Shown in pieces: positions 43,172 to 51,916 of a DNA stretch of 59,316 nucleotides. This DNA is from Pantanalinema sp. GBBB05 (GTDB lineage: Bacteria; Cyanobacteriota; Cyanobacteriia; Leptolyngbyales; Leptolyngbyaceae): NCBI GenBank assembly GCA_016743235.1, contig VRZD01000042.1, positions 1 through 59,316 on the forward strand, written 5' to 3'. Each line of letters begins with the position of its first letter. Within the stretch, counting starts at the first letter, position 1. The notes below the pieces were generated by a model. The model had not been told where the DNA came from. It saw nothing but the letters and a program-made list of their open reading frames with translations, and ran no database searches. Both the position numbers and the translations under genes were made by a program.

Positions 43172-45535
43172 TTACTCTCGCGTCTTCAATACAGCCACTA
43201 AATCCAGGCGATCGCACTGTCGTCGTACCAGCCAACCAGATAGCAGCCCTGCAATCAGAATCACCACTACCGCAAAAGCATAGCTAGCACGGGTAATCAC
43301 CAGGGGAAAGCGATAGAGTTCCGTGTTGTAGAGCAACGACATCAGGGCTGAGATCCCATAGCCTAAAACCAACCCTAACGGAATGGCGGCAATGAGCAGA
43401 ACTGCCTGTTCTCCCAGCAGAATGACCGCAACCTGAGCTTTGCTAAACCCAATGATTCTCAAAGTCGCTAGCTCACGACCTCGCTCCGAGAGGGCAATTC
43501 GAGCGGCGTTGTAGACCACCCCAAAGGCAATAATGCAGGCAAACACAACTTGAATCGTGGTGATCACTCCCTGACTCTGGGCGATCGTTTGCTGAAACTG
43601 CTGGAGCATCGCTTTGCGGAGGGAAACACTGGCAACGGCTGGCGTTCGTTTGAGTAACGCATAAAGCTCATCTAACTGATGCTCATCGACGGCGAGAAAG
43701 GCTCCAGAAATCGTGGCTCCTTCCCGCATGAGTCGATTTAGCGCATCAAGATCCATGTAGGCAGACACCCCAATCAGTTCGTCTACCAGTCCGGCGACCG
43801 GAATGGTGCGAGTTGGTCTACTGCCTTCTAGCACTTCGACCGTCAGGCGATCACCTGGTTGCACGCCTAAAATATCAGCCAGTTTACTGGACAACAATAA
43901 ACCATCTAACGGCAAGTTGACGGGCTTCAGGTGGCGATCGACTAGTTGACGCAACTCTGTGTCTGGTTTGATGCCCATAATGCCAATTTTGTGACTGCGA
44001 TGTTCAAAGCGCAAACGGGCAGCAACCACGCGGAATGGTTCAGCATAAAGCACTCCAGGCAAATGAGTGACTTCATCGCGGGTCCGGGCAGGGCGTGGCT
44101 CATTGAATACGATCGTCACATCATCTCGTTGAACGGTGTGAAATTGAGAGTCCATAAGATATTGCATCGCATCCTGACTAAAACCGCCCATGACCAGCAG
44201 CGCTACTGCCAGCGAAATTCCCAGCATCGAAAACATTGACTGAATCGGCTTACGCTCCAGATTGCGCAGAATAATTCGACCAACGGGTGACAACCAGCGT
44301 TGCAATCCCCATCGCTCTATCAGGGTTTGACGAAAGTGAGCGGGAGGTTCGGGACGCATTGCCTCGGCTGGCGGCAGTGAGATTGCCCGTCGCACGGCGC
44401 CAAAGGCTCCCAGAATCGCCGCTCCGCCACTAATCAGAATCGCACCTGTCACCATTGCCGGACTGACTTCATACCGCAACACCGGGAAGTGATAGAAGTT
44501 GGCATAGACCTTTGTGAGGGCAGCACCCAACCACAAGCCTGTCAGCGTCCCCAAGACAGCACCCAGAGCCACGATCGCCAGGACAAACTTGAGAAAATGT
44601 TCACCGATCGCCCAGTTGCTATAGCCAAATGCTTTGAGCACGGCAATCTGATCTCGTTGGGTACCAATCAAACGAGTCAAAACAATGTTGAGCAGAAATG
44701 CACCAATGCCTAAAAAAATAGCGGGAATCACGGTTCCGTGAGTCCGGAGTTGAATAATCTCATCGGACAGGAAACGGTTGGAGATTTGGTCTTCGCGATC
44801 GTAAGCTCCCAACGCACCGTAAGGTTCTAATAGCTTATCCAGACGAAAGATGACTTCGGCGGTGTCGGTTTGAGGTAACAGGGAGAGGGAAATATCGTTA
44901 AATGCTCCATCCAGATTGAAGGCAGTGCCCAGGGCTTTACGTCCCATCCAAAGCACCCCAAACCGCTGGTTATCGGGGAAAATGTCACTGCCGCGAATTT
45001 CATAGACATATTCCGGTGACAGGGCAATACCGACAATGTGTAAAGATTGCCAGCGTCCATTAATTACAGCACCCAAGCGATCGCCCAATTGCAAGTGATT
45101 GGCATTGGCAAACACCTCACTCACCAGCACTTCATCACTGGCTCCCGGCTCAATGTAACGCCCCTGCCGAATGTAAAGCTCGTTGAGCATCGGCGTTTGC
45201 TGTTCTGGAATCGAGATCAATCGTCCCGTTACAGGTTCCTGCCGTCCAGGGACATCCAGAATGACATCAACCACGACTCGCGTTTGCACCTGTGCAACAC
45301 CGGGAATAGCTTGAATCTGAGTCACGACAGATTCGGGGGCGCGTTTTAATTGCCCAAATACCTGGGCAAAACGGTATTGGTCATAATAGTTGATCTGAGA
45401 GAGCTGTAGCGATTGGTAATTGGTTTGCATCGCCACAAAGATCGCAATGCCACAAGCCACCACCAGCGCGATCGCAAGTCCCTGTCCCCACAGGTGCAAC
45501 AAGTCTCGGAAGAGTTTGCGATCGAGGGCTGGCAT
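43172..45535 (-). CDS. ABC transporter permease with two FtsX domains
   Basis: This protein has 787 residues. A first TM helix (about 15-38) is followed by an extracytoplasmic domain (about 40-255), three TM helices forming FtsX domain one (about 260-385), TM and a second extracytoplasmic domain (about 440-660), then FtsX domain two with three TM helices (about 670-780). The permease signature appears twice: QIAVLKAFGYSNWAIG and ELATLRIIGFSKAQVA. It is a full-length duplicated permease, unlike the single-domain MacB or DevC form. It would use the ATPase encoded upstream and the fusion protein downstream. The ATG at 45535 starts MPALDRKLFRDLLHLWGQ, the usual start for this group. Confidence 0.88.
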   Translation of the reverse strand: MPALDRKLFRDLLHLWGQGLAIALVVACGIAIFVAMQTNYQSLQLSQINYYDQYRFAQVFGQLKRAPESVVTQIQAIPGVAQVQTRVVVDVILDVPGRQEPVTGRLISIPEQQTPMLNELYIRQGRYIEPGASDEVLVSEVFANANHLQLGDRLGAVINGRWQSLHIVGIALSPEYVYEIRGSDIFPDNQRFGVLWMGRKALGTAFNLDGAFNDISLSLLPQTDTAEVIFRLDKLLEPYGALGAYDREDQISNRFLSDEIIQLRTHGTVIPAIFLGIGAFLLNIVLTRLIGTQRDQIAVLKAFGYSNWAIGEHFLKFVLAIVALGAVLGTLTGLWLGAALTKVYANFYHFPVLRYEVSPAMVTGAILISGGAAILGAFGAVRRAISLPPAEAMRPEPPAHFRQTLIERWGLQRWLSPVGRIILRNLERKPIQSMFSMLGISLAVALLVMGGFSQDAMQYLMDSQFHTVQRDDVTIVFNEPRPARTRDEVTHLPGVLYAEPFRVVAARLRFEHRSHKIGIMGIKPDTELRQLVDRHLKPVNLPLDGLLLSSKLADILGVQPGDRLTVEVLEGSRPTRTIPVAGLVDELIGVSAYMDLDALNRLMREGATISGAFLAVDEHQLDELYALLKRTPAVASVSLRKAMLQQFQQTIAQSQGVITTIQVVFACIIAFGVVYNAARIALSERGRELATLRIIGFSKAQVAVILLGEQAVLLIAAIPLGLVLGYGISALMSLLYNTELYRFPLVITRASYAFAVVVILIAGLLSGWLVRRQCDRLDLVAVLKTRE

Positions 45536-45543
45536 AGCGATGA

Positions 45544-45864
45544 TTATCCGTCATTACGAGGCAATGAGAGTGGTTTTGGAACCTCTGGAAGACTGGTATA
45601 AATCGTTTCCAGATTCATGACCCGTTCTTCTAAAGCTTTCACCGTTTGGGCTAAATGAATTTCTGCTTGCTGGCGTTTGTTCGGTGCTAGCCAGACGGCA
45701 GCGGTTCCACCGCCTGCACCCAGCAGAACCAGGAGCGGCAATACAACTCCACTGTTGGTAATGGCAGTCAGGGGAATACAGATGCCAAACATCCCGATCG
45801 CACATCCCCAGATAGCAGCCGTAGCCCGAACTCTTGGATCGCGTTCAGTGGATTGATGACGCAT
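45544..45864 (-). CDS. Small membrane protein in the export operon
   Basis: This protein has 106 residues. It has two hydrophobic helices (about 14-35 and 42-60) and a C-terminal coiled-coil-like tail (QAEIHLAQTVKALEERVMNL). I do not recognise a named family. It lies 27 bases after the ATPase gene and 8 bases before the permease gene on the same strand, so it is almost certainly expressed with them and may be an accessory subunit. The ATG at 45864 follows GGAGG-like purines (AGGGAGGAAC). Confidence 0.72.
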   Translation of the reverse strand: MRHQSTERDPRVRATAAIWGCAIGMFGICIPLTAITNSGVVLPLLVLLGAGGGTAAVWLAPNKRQQAEIHLAQTVKALEERVMNLETIYTSLPEVPKPLSLPRNDG

Positions 45865-45891
45865 ACAATGTTCCTCCCTGGATACTGAGAC

Positions 45892-46650
45892 TTACCATTC
45901 CAATTCTTCCGGAGATACTTTTGCTTCATTCACTTGAATCCGAATAATCTCACCACTTCGCATCGTCACTACTCGATCTGCCATCGCTGAAATCCCTGCG
46001 TTATGCGTAATGATGGCAGTCGTTGTCCCTAATTCCTGATTCACCTGTGCCAGCGCATCCAGCACCAGTTTGCCTGTTTGGTAATCGAGCGCTCCCGTTG
46101 GTTCATCGCACAGTAAAACTTCCGGGCGTTTAGCAATGGCGCGAGCGATCGCAACTCGTTGTTGTTCTCCTCCCGATAGTTGGGCTGGAAAGTGATCTAG
46201 GCGATCGCTGAGTCCCACCATATCCAATGCCTGCTCAGGTCGCATCGGATAGCGAGCAAGCTCCGTTACCAGTGCCACATTCTCCCGTGCGGTCAGACTG
46301 GGAATCAGGTTATAAAACTGGAAAATGAAGCCCACACAGTCCCGCCGAAAGCGGGTTAACTCGGCATCCGTCGCATGAGTCAGGTCACGGTTACGAAAAA
46401 AGAAATGCCCACTCGAAGGAATGTCTAAGCCACCCAAGATGTTGAGTAACGTGGACTTGCCGCTTCCTGATGGTCCCAGCAGCACGACCAGTTCACCTTC
46501 ATAGAGGTCGAGGTCAATCGATCGCAACGCCTGAACTTCCACCTCACCCATTTGATAAACTTTCGTGATGCCATGAACATGGAACACTACACTGGATGCT
46601 GCTGCATTACCAGAGCTAAGTTTGGCATTTGGATGATGGTTCCAGAACAC
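45892..46650 (-). CDS. ABC transporter ATP-binding protein (MacB/LolD type)
   Basis: This protein has 252 residues. It has Walker A GPSGSGKST, Q-loop FIFQFYNLIPSLTARENV, signature QLSGGEQQRVAIARAIA, Walker B VLLCDEPTGALD and H-loop IITHN. The GEVEVQALRSIDLDLYEGE opening and FQFYNLIPSLT segment are characteristic of the MacB/LolD/DevA group, which powers FtsX-type permeases by mechanotransmission. It is the first gene of a four-gene export operon. The N-terminal 20 residues (MFWNHHPNAKLSSGNAAASS) are not conserved and the true start may be slightly further in. Confidence 0.9.
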   Translation of the reverse strand: MFWNHHPNAKLSSGNAAASSVVFHVHGITKVYQMGEVEVQALRSIDLDLYEGELVVLLGPSGSGKSTLLNILGGLDIPSSGHFFFRNRDLTHATDAELTRFRRDCVGFIFQFYNLIPSLTARENVALVTELARYPMRPEQALDMVGLSDRLDHFPAQLSGGEQQRVAIARAIAKRPEVLLCDEPTGALDYQTGKLVLDALAQVNQELGTTTAIITHNAGISAMADRVVTMRSGEIIRIQVNEAKVSPEELEW

Positions 46651-46916
46651 AGTGAGTTACCTATTGTAGTGCGGTAGATCAATTTAGACCCTAGAAACTT
46701 CTCCATCGCCATAACTTGATTGTAAGTTAAGAAATCACAGGTTGCTTTTCTGGATAAGGTTCTAGACATAGGAGTCGCTGAGGTCAAACAGCCCATCCAA
46801 ACTCATAGCGATGGATGAACAATCCAATCACAAGGTTCTCAAATCGGTTGCTTTTGCGCCATCTATGACTGCGATTGCCTCACTTGCAAAAGCCTCTACC
46901 TGATCGTTCTCAACCC

Positions 46917-49900
46917 CTACACTTCCGAACGCCTCGATGCAAGTGTGACTACGGCTTGAACTAATCGTTCTGGCTCAATAGGCTTTGTAATGTGGCGTTG
47001 AAACCCGCTGCTAATGGCTCGTTGGTGATCGTCCTCTCTGGCATAGGCAGTCAGGGCGATCGCAGGAATCTGCCCTCCTTGCCTTGGGGATAGCGCCCGT
47101 ACCTGTTGAATCAGCGTGTAACCATCCACTTCAGGCATGGCGATGTCGCTAACTAACACAGTCGGTTGAAAGTCCTCTAAATTGATTAGTACCTCTGATG
47201 CAGAGGCAACGGTTAAAACGTCTGCGCCATATTCGGTGAGTAATGCTGTTAACAACTCACGTGCATCCGGTTCATCATCGATCGCAAGTACGCGAACTCC
47301 TGTCAGGTCAAGTTCCTGGTGTGGGTACTCGTCTAGCGGCTGGACTTCTGGTGCGATATTGAGCAGGGGCAGCTGGACGGTAAACGTTGCCCCTAAACCT
47401 TCCCCAGGGCTGTTAGCGGCAATAGTACCGCCATGGGCTTCAACTAATTGACGCACGATCGCCAAACCCAGCCCAAGACCGCCATATTTGCGGGTGATCG
47501 AAGCATCTTCCTGTTGGAACGATTCAAATAGGTGAGGCAGAAAGTCCGGGCTGATACCTTTGCCGGTATCTTTGACGATGATGTGAACCTCAGTGCCGAC
47601 CTGTAGCAGCTGAATATCTACGCGCCCACCGTGGGGTGTGAATTTGATCGCGTTGGACAGCAGGTTCCAGACAATTTGCTGCAGCCGGACCATATCCCCA
47701 AAGACTTGTCCAACATTGGGTAGGACGGAGTGCAGTGAAATGGACTTAGCCCTAGCCGTTGTGCCGACGGTGTCGAGCGCGGCCTCAACGGCAGAACATA
47801 GATTGACTGCCGCCATATTGAGGCTCAGCTTGCCGCGCAGAATTTTAGCGATATCCAGCAGGTCATCAATCAACTCCGTCTGTAACTTGGCGTTGCGCTC
47901 AATCGTGGCAAGGGCTTCAGCGGTTTTAGCGGCATCCAGCCTGCCTAACTGCAAGAGCTTGGTCCAGCCCAAAATAGGGTTCAGGGGCGATCGTAATTCG
48001 TGGGAGAGCACGGCCAAAAACTCATCTTTGATCCGATTAGCCCGTTCAGCCTCTGTCCTAGCAAGCTGTTCGCGTTGCAGGAGCTGTTCGCGTTCGGCCT
48101 CTGCCCGTTTCTTCTCGGTAATGTCCAGCACCGTTCCGATAAAGCGAATGACCTCGCCGGCTGGGTTGAAAAATGCCTTTCCCTTGGCGGCGACCCACCG
48201 TTCGATGCCGTCTTCCAGCCCCACAGTGCGGTACTCAATATCGTACTCACCGTCGCCTTGCGGATCAAAGGATCGCAGCACCACCTGATGGGTGCGATCG
48301 CGATCGTCCGGATGCAAGCCCGACATGAAAATGTCGTAGTCAACTTGGGTTGTGGGCGATATACCAAATACGGCTTTGCACTGATCGTCCCATTTCAAAA
48401 CATTAGTCTTCGGATCGAAGTCCCAGGTGCCTAGCTGAGCTGACTCGATGGCGATGCGAAAGCGGTCTTCACTCTGGCGCAGGGCTTCCTCAGCAAGTTT
48501 GCGCTCAGTGATGTTTTTGAAAAGAACGGCTACTTTTCGCTGATCGGGAAGCCCAACGCGATAGGCATACACGTCATACCACCGCTGCAACGCTTCAGCC
48601 GAATTCTCAAATCGGATAGGAGTGCCGGTTTGGGCAACGCTGCCGTAAATCTCAAACCAATAGTTCTCATGGTGTGGAATCAGCTCGCGCATCCGCTTGC
48701 CCTGAACATTGTAAAGCCCGCACTGCCGCTCAAACGCCGGGTTCGTTTCTAAAAAGATGTAATCAACGGGTTGCCCGTTCTGATCAAAGATCATTTCAAT
48801 GACGCAGAAGCCTTCGTCCATCGACTCAAACAGGGTGCGATAGCGCTCCTCAGAAAACCGCAGCGCCTCCTCCGCTTTTCGGCGTTCGGTAATGTCGGCT
48901 AGGGCACCCGGAAACGCGATCGGCTTGCCGTTGGCATCATACTCGACCTGTCCTCGGGCAATCACACAGCGTTCTTCTCCGTCCGCATTCAGGACGCGGT
49001 ACTCCTCGGTGTAATGCTCGCCAGTTGCGATCGCGTGTTCAATGCTAGCGACGATGCGCGGGCGATCATCGGGATGAATGCTGTTTAGAAGGTCCTCCAG
49101 GGGAACGCCGGTAGCTGCTTTCTCAGAAGCAACGCCGAACAGATGGGCGAAATTGCGATCGGCAGTAAACACATCCTCAGAAATATTCCAACGCCACGTG
49201 TAGATTGCTCCTGCCACGAGAGCCGCTTCTAGCTGAATGTGAGCTTCTTGTAGCGCCAGTTCTGCCTGTTTGCGATCGTGGATATTTACCACAGAGCCGA
49301 TGTAGCCTTTCAGCTCGCCCTCCGGTCCAAGCCAGGGGATAGCGGTGTCGATCGCCCAGCAGTATTGACCATCCTGACGGCGCAACCGATATTCCAGTTG
49401 AAACGCCATTTGCTGCTCGACGGCATTTAGGAAGACGGCTCTAGAAAATTCGCGGTCATCGGGGTGCACAGCCTCCAGCCAACCAAAGCCCAGCGCAGTT
49501 GCTTCCGTTTGTCCGGTGAACTTGTACCAGCGCTGGTTAAGATAGGTGCAGTACCCAGCGGCATCCGTTACCCAAATCTTCATCGGTGTGTTGTCTGCCA
49601 TCTGCCGGAATCGCTCTTCGCTGGCGCGCAGGTTGGCTTCTGTCTGCTTGCGTTCTGAGATGTCCATATCAACCCCCGTCATGGTGACAGGATTGCCGTT
49701 AGCGTCATAGAACACTCGCCCTAACCCCAGCGCCCAACGCACTGTTCCATCGGGTTTGATGAAGCGAAACTCAATGTTATAGTCCTCCCGGTCATAAAGG
49801 GCGCGATGAATGGCCTGTTCAACCCAGGGCAAATCCTCCGGATGAATCATGGCCCTGGCGGTTGCATATTGCCCATCAAAGCTGCCGGGAGCCATGTCAA

Positions 49901-51290
49901 ATAGGCGCTCTAGACTGGTAGACCAATGAACTTTGCCAGTTTGGACATCTAAATCCCAGCTGCCCATCTGAGCCGCTTCCATAGCCAACTCCAGGCGTTT
50001 CTGGCTTTGCTGTAGGGCAGTATCGGTCTGCTGGCGGTTCACCGCTTCATCTAACAATTTGGCTTCTAGCTGCTTCTGGCTATCAATATCGGTAATCGTG
50101 CCAATCCAGCCTGTGATTGTCCCCTGTTCTGATCGCGTGGGTACGGCCCGACAGATAAACCACTGATACTCGCCGTCCCAGCGGCGAAAGCGGCACTCCG
50201 TCTCAAAGGGCTTTCCCGTTGCGATCGCATTTTGCCACAGCGTCAAAGTATGGTCGCGCTCATCGGGATGAACGGCATCAGCTCTAGCGACCCCGATCGA
50301 CTCTGTCTCACTCATGCCGGTGTATTCGTACCAGCGCTGATTGCGGTAGGTCACAACGCCATTAGCATCAGCGGTCCAAATCATTTGAGGCAGCGCTTCG
50401 GCTAGTTCGTGGTAGCGCTGCTGACTGACCTTGAGAGCCACAGCCTCTTGATGGCGTTCCGTGATATCTAGAAACGCGCCGACGACCCCTCGGATTTGAT
50501 TTTGGTTGCTCCACAAGGGCGTTGCGTAGCACAGCAGTTGACGCAGGGTGCCGTCGGACAGCAGAACATCCAATGTCACATCACACACTTGCTCACCCAA
50601 TCGACCAGCAACCTGCATCGGTAGATTTTCGGCGGCTATTTCCTCTCCATTGCGGAAGGCTCGATAGGTGAGTTGATTGGCAGCGGACGCACTCTTCGAG
50701 ATATTGTCGCTAAGGGTAACCCCTAGCAACCGTCGCAGGTAGGCATTACTGTGCATCTGAGTACAGGCAGGATCGGTTGCGATCGCCACTCCCACCGGCA
50801 ACATATCCACTAACGTTTGCAGCTCAGCTACCCGCTGGGTCAATTCCTGGTTGAGCTGTTGCAGCGTCTCGATGGTCTGCTGCTGACGCTGCTGCTTTCG
50901 GCGGAGTTCGGCGTTTGCGATCGCGATCCCTACCGCCCGACACAACTCGTTAGAGGTTAATCGCTCTCTGACTAAGTAATCTGCTGCGCCATTCCTAAAA
51001 GCTTGAACTGCACTCTCGGTATCTTCGTCATCAACAACCACGATTGGCGGGCAGTCATCGCCCATCTGTTCCTTGAGCTGGCGCAGCAGTCTATTGCCGC
51101 TGGAGCGGGAATGCAGCTCCAAAAGGATGCCGTCAATCTGCTGCAATTTGGGCAGAGGAAGCTCCAGAGCGTTAGCTTGCTTTGAGAGAACTTCATATGT
51201 CACATCCTTATCGTGCTGTAACTGCTGCCCATAATCGATAACACCATCACTTGGGTCAGCAATGACAAGAACGGTTCGGTGTAGTGACAT
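46917..51290 (-). CDS. Giant hybrid histidine kinase: degenerate REC, seven PAS domains, HK, REC
   Basis: This is a soluble sensor of 1457 residues. The N-terminal receiver-like domain (about 5-130) lacks the acidic pair (IADPSDG) and has Glu58 where the phospho-acceptor Asp belongs (ILLELHSR). Seven PAS/PAC repeats follow (about 150-1065), each ending in an 'ITERK/IDSQK/ISERK'-type tail. The kinase has His1097 (LSHELRSPLNPILG), N box NLLSNAIKF, DTGKGIS and GLGLGLAI. The C-terminal receiver has D1382 (VSDIAMPEVDGY) and Lys in TKPIE. Base use appears richer in G and C than neighbouring genes, which could mean a different origin. It stands alone with no partner gene; a phosphotransfer protein must be elsewhere. 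The ligands of the PAS domains are unknown. Confidence 0.9.
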   Translation of the reverse strand: MSLHRTVLVIADPSDGVIDYGQQLQHDKDVTYEVLSKQANALELPLPKLQQIDGILLELHSRSSGNRLLRQLKEQMGDDCPPIVVVDDEDTESAVQAFRNGAADYLVRERLTSNELCRAVGIAIANAELRRKQQRQQQTIETLQQLNQELTQRVAELQTLVDMLPVGVAIATDPACTQMHSNAYLRRLLGVTLSDNISKSASAANQLTYRAFRNGEEIAAENLPMQVAGRLGEQVCDVTLDVLLSDGTLRQLLCYATPLWSNQNQIRGVVGAFLDITERHQEAVALKVSQQRYHELAEALPQMIWTADANGVVTYRNQRWYEYTGMSETESIGVARADAVHPDERDHTLTLWQNAIATGKPFETECRFRRWDGEYQWFICRAVPTRSEQGTITGWIGTITDIDSQKQLEAKLLDEAVNRQQTDTALQQSQKRLELAMEAAQMGSWDLDVQTGKVHWSTSLERLFDMAPGSFDGQYATARAMIHPEDLPWVEQAIHRALYDREDYNIEFRFIKPDGTVRWALGLGRVFYDANGNPVTMTGVDMDISERKQTEANLRASEERFRQMADNTPMKIWVTDAAGYCTYLNQRWYKFTGQTEATALGFGWLEAVHPDDREFSRAVFLNAVEQQMAFQLEYRLRRQDGQYCWAIDTAIPWLGPEGELKGYIGSVVNIHDRKQAELALQEAHIQLEAALVAGAIYTWRWNISEDVFTADRNFAHLFGVASEKAATGVPLEDLLNSIHPDDRPRIVASIEHAIATGEHYTEEYRVLNADGEERCVIARGQVEYDANGKPIAFPGALADITERRKAEEALRFSEERYRTLFESMDEGFCVIEMIFDQNGQPVDYIFLETNPAFERQCGLYNVQGKRMRELIPHHENYWFEIYGSVAQTGTPIRFENSAEALQRWYDVYAYRVGLPDQRKVAVLFKNITERKLAEEALRQSEDRFRIAIESAQLGTWDFDPKTNVLKWDDQCKAVFGISPTTQVDYDIFMSGLHPDDRDRTHQVVLRSFDPQGDGEYDIEYRTVGLEDGIERWVAAKGKAFFNPAGEVIRFIGTVLDITEKKRAEAEREQLLQREQLARTEAERANRIKDEFLAVLSHELRSPLNPILGWTKLLQLGRLDAAKTAEALATIERNAKLQTELIDDLLDIAKILRGKLSLNMAAVNLCSAVEAALDTVGTTARAKSISLHSVLPNVGQVFGDMVRLQQIVWNLLSNAIKFTPHGGRVDIQLLQVGTEVHIIVKDTGKGISPDFLPHLFESFQQEDASITRKYGGLGLGLAIVRQLVEAHGGTIAANSPGEGLGATFTVQLPLLNIAPEVQPLDEYPHQELDLTGVRVLAIDDEPDARELLTALLTEYGADVLTVASASEVLINLEDFQPTVLVSDIAMPEVDGYTLIQQVRALSPRQGGQIPAIALTAYAREDDHQRAISSGFQRHITKPIEPERLVQAVVTLASRRSEV

Positions 51291-51520
51291 ATCTGGAATT
51301 CAACCTGTGGTGCGAGAGGGAAAGCGATCGAAGCGACAGAATTTGCAGTATTTCTATGGCTACCTCATCTTAGCAGTTTAAGGATTGTAACAACTTTGTC
51401 GCTTTAAGTCGGTCTACCACCCCGGATGTTCTGGATCAGAATAGCTAACTCAACGCAAAGACGGAGAGTACTTATAATCTTAGATAGGTTCGAATATATT
51501 AAGTGATGAACCGCTTATAT
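51291..51520. other. Upstream region of the giant kinase
   Basis: No gene is seen. It should hold the kinase promoter for transcription leftward. AT-rich stretches occur around 51470-51520. A GGTTCGAAT near 51487 resembles a tRNA T-loop, but no tRNA folds around it. Confidence 0.3.
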
Positions 51521-51769
51521 CTAGTTAAAGTAACTTACAACTAATCGAGTTGTCACTTTAGTCCGTTCCCATACCTTGGCAACCTTATTCTGTTGTCGAT
51601 ACCATCTTCCCGATTGTTGTTGTAATGATCCATTCGTCCACTCCAATCACTGTGTTTTATCTTTGCTAATGGCGTGTTCTCGCTGCAATGGCTTCAGCCA
51701 CGATCGCAAATCATTGCAAGGAATTGATTGCCAGTGATGCAACCTCAGATTGGCGCATACCTGAAGTAC
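51521..51769 (-). pseudogene. Transposase-like remnant with internal stop
   Basis: On the minus strand one frame reads RSWLKPLQREHAISKDKTQ, a TGA, then LEWTNGSLQQQSGRWYRQQ, NKVAKVWERTKVTTRLVVS and YFN before a TAG (51523-51521). This composition and the VTTRLVVSYFN ending look like the C-terminal part of a cyanobacterial DDE transposase. The frame continues upstream as far as a TGA near 51770. No start and no terminal repeats remain. The family assignment is from memory of similar sequences and is moderate at best. The remaining gap to the next gene (51770-51916) holds nothing recognisable. Confidence 0.42.
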
Positions 51770-51916
51770 ACATCAACCATTCCCAATGAGCAAATCTCTA
51801 TTGCATCTCGACTTTCAATGGATTGCTGCCCTCAAGGGTAGGATTAAGCCAATGCTAGGGATGGAGCCTGTTTGTTGGAGGCAAGAAGACCACTGCGGAG
51901 ACCAGTGCTCTTACGT

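Noticed and set aside
41700..46650. DevBCA glycolipid exporter identity
   Set aside because: The permease is about twice the length of DevC and carries two FtsX domains, so only a general resemblance holds.
51487..51496. GGTTCGAAT resembling a tRNA T-loop
   Set aside because: No acceptor, D or anticodon stems can be formed around it.
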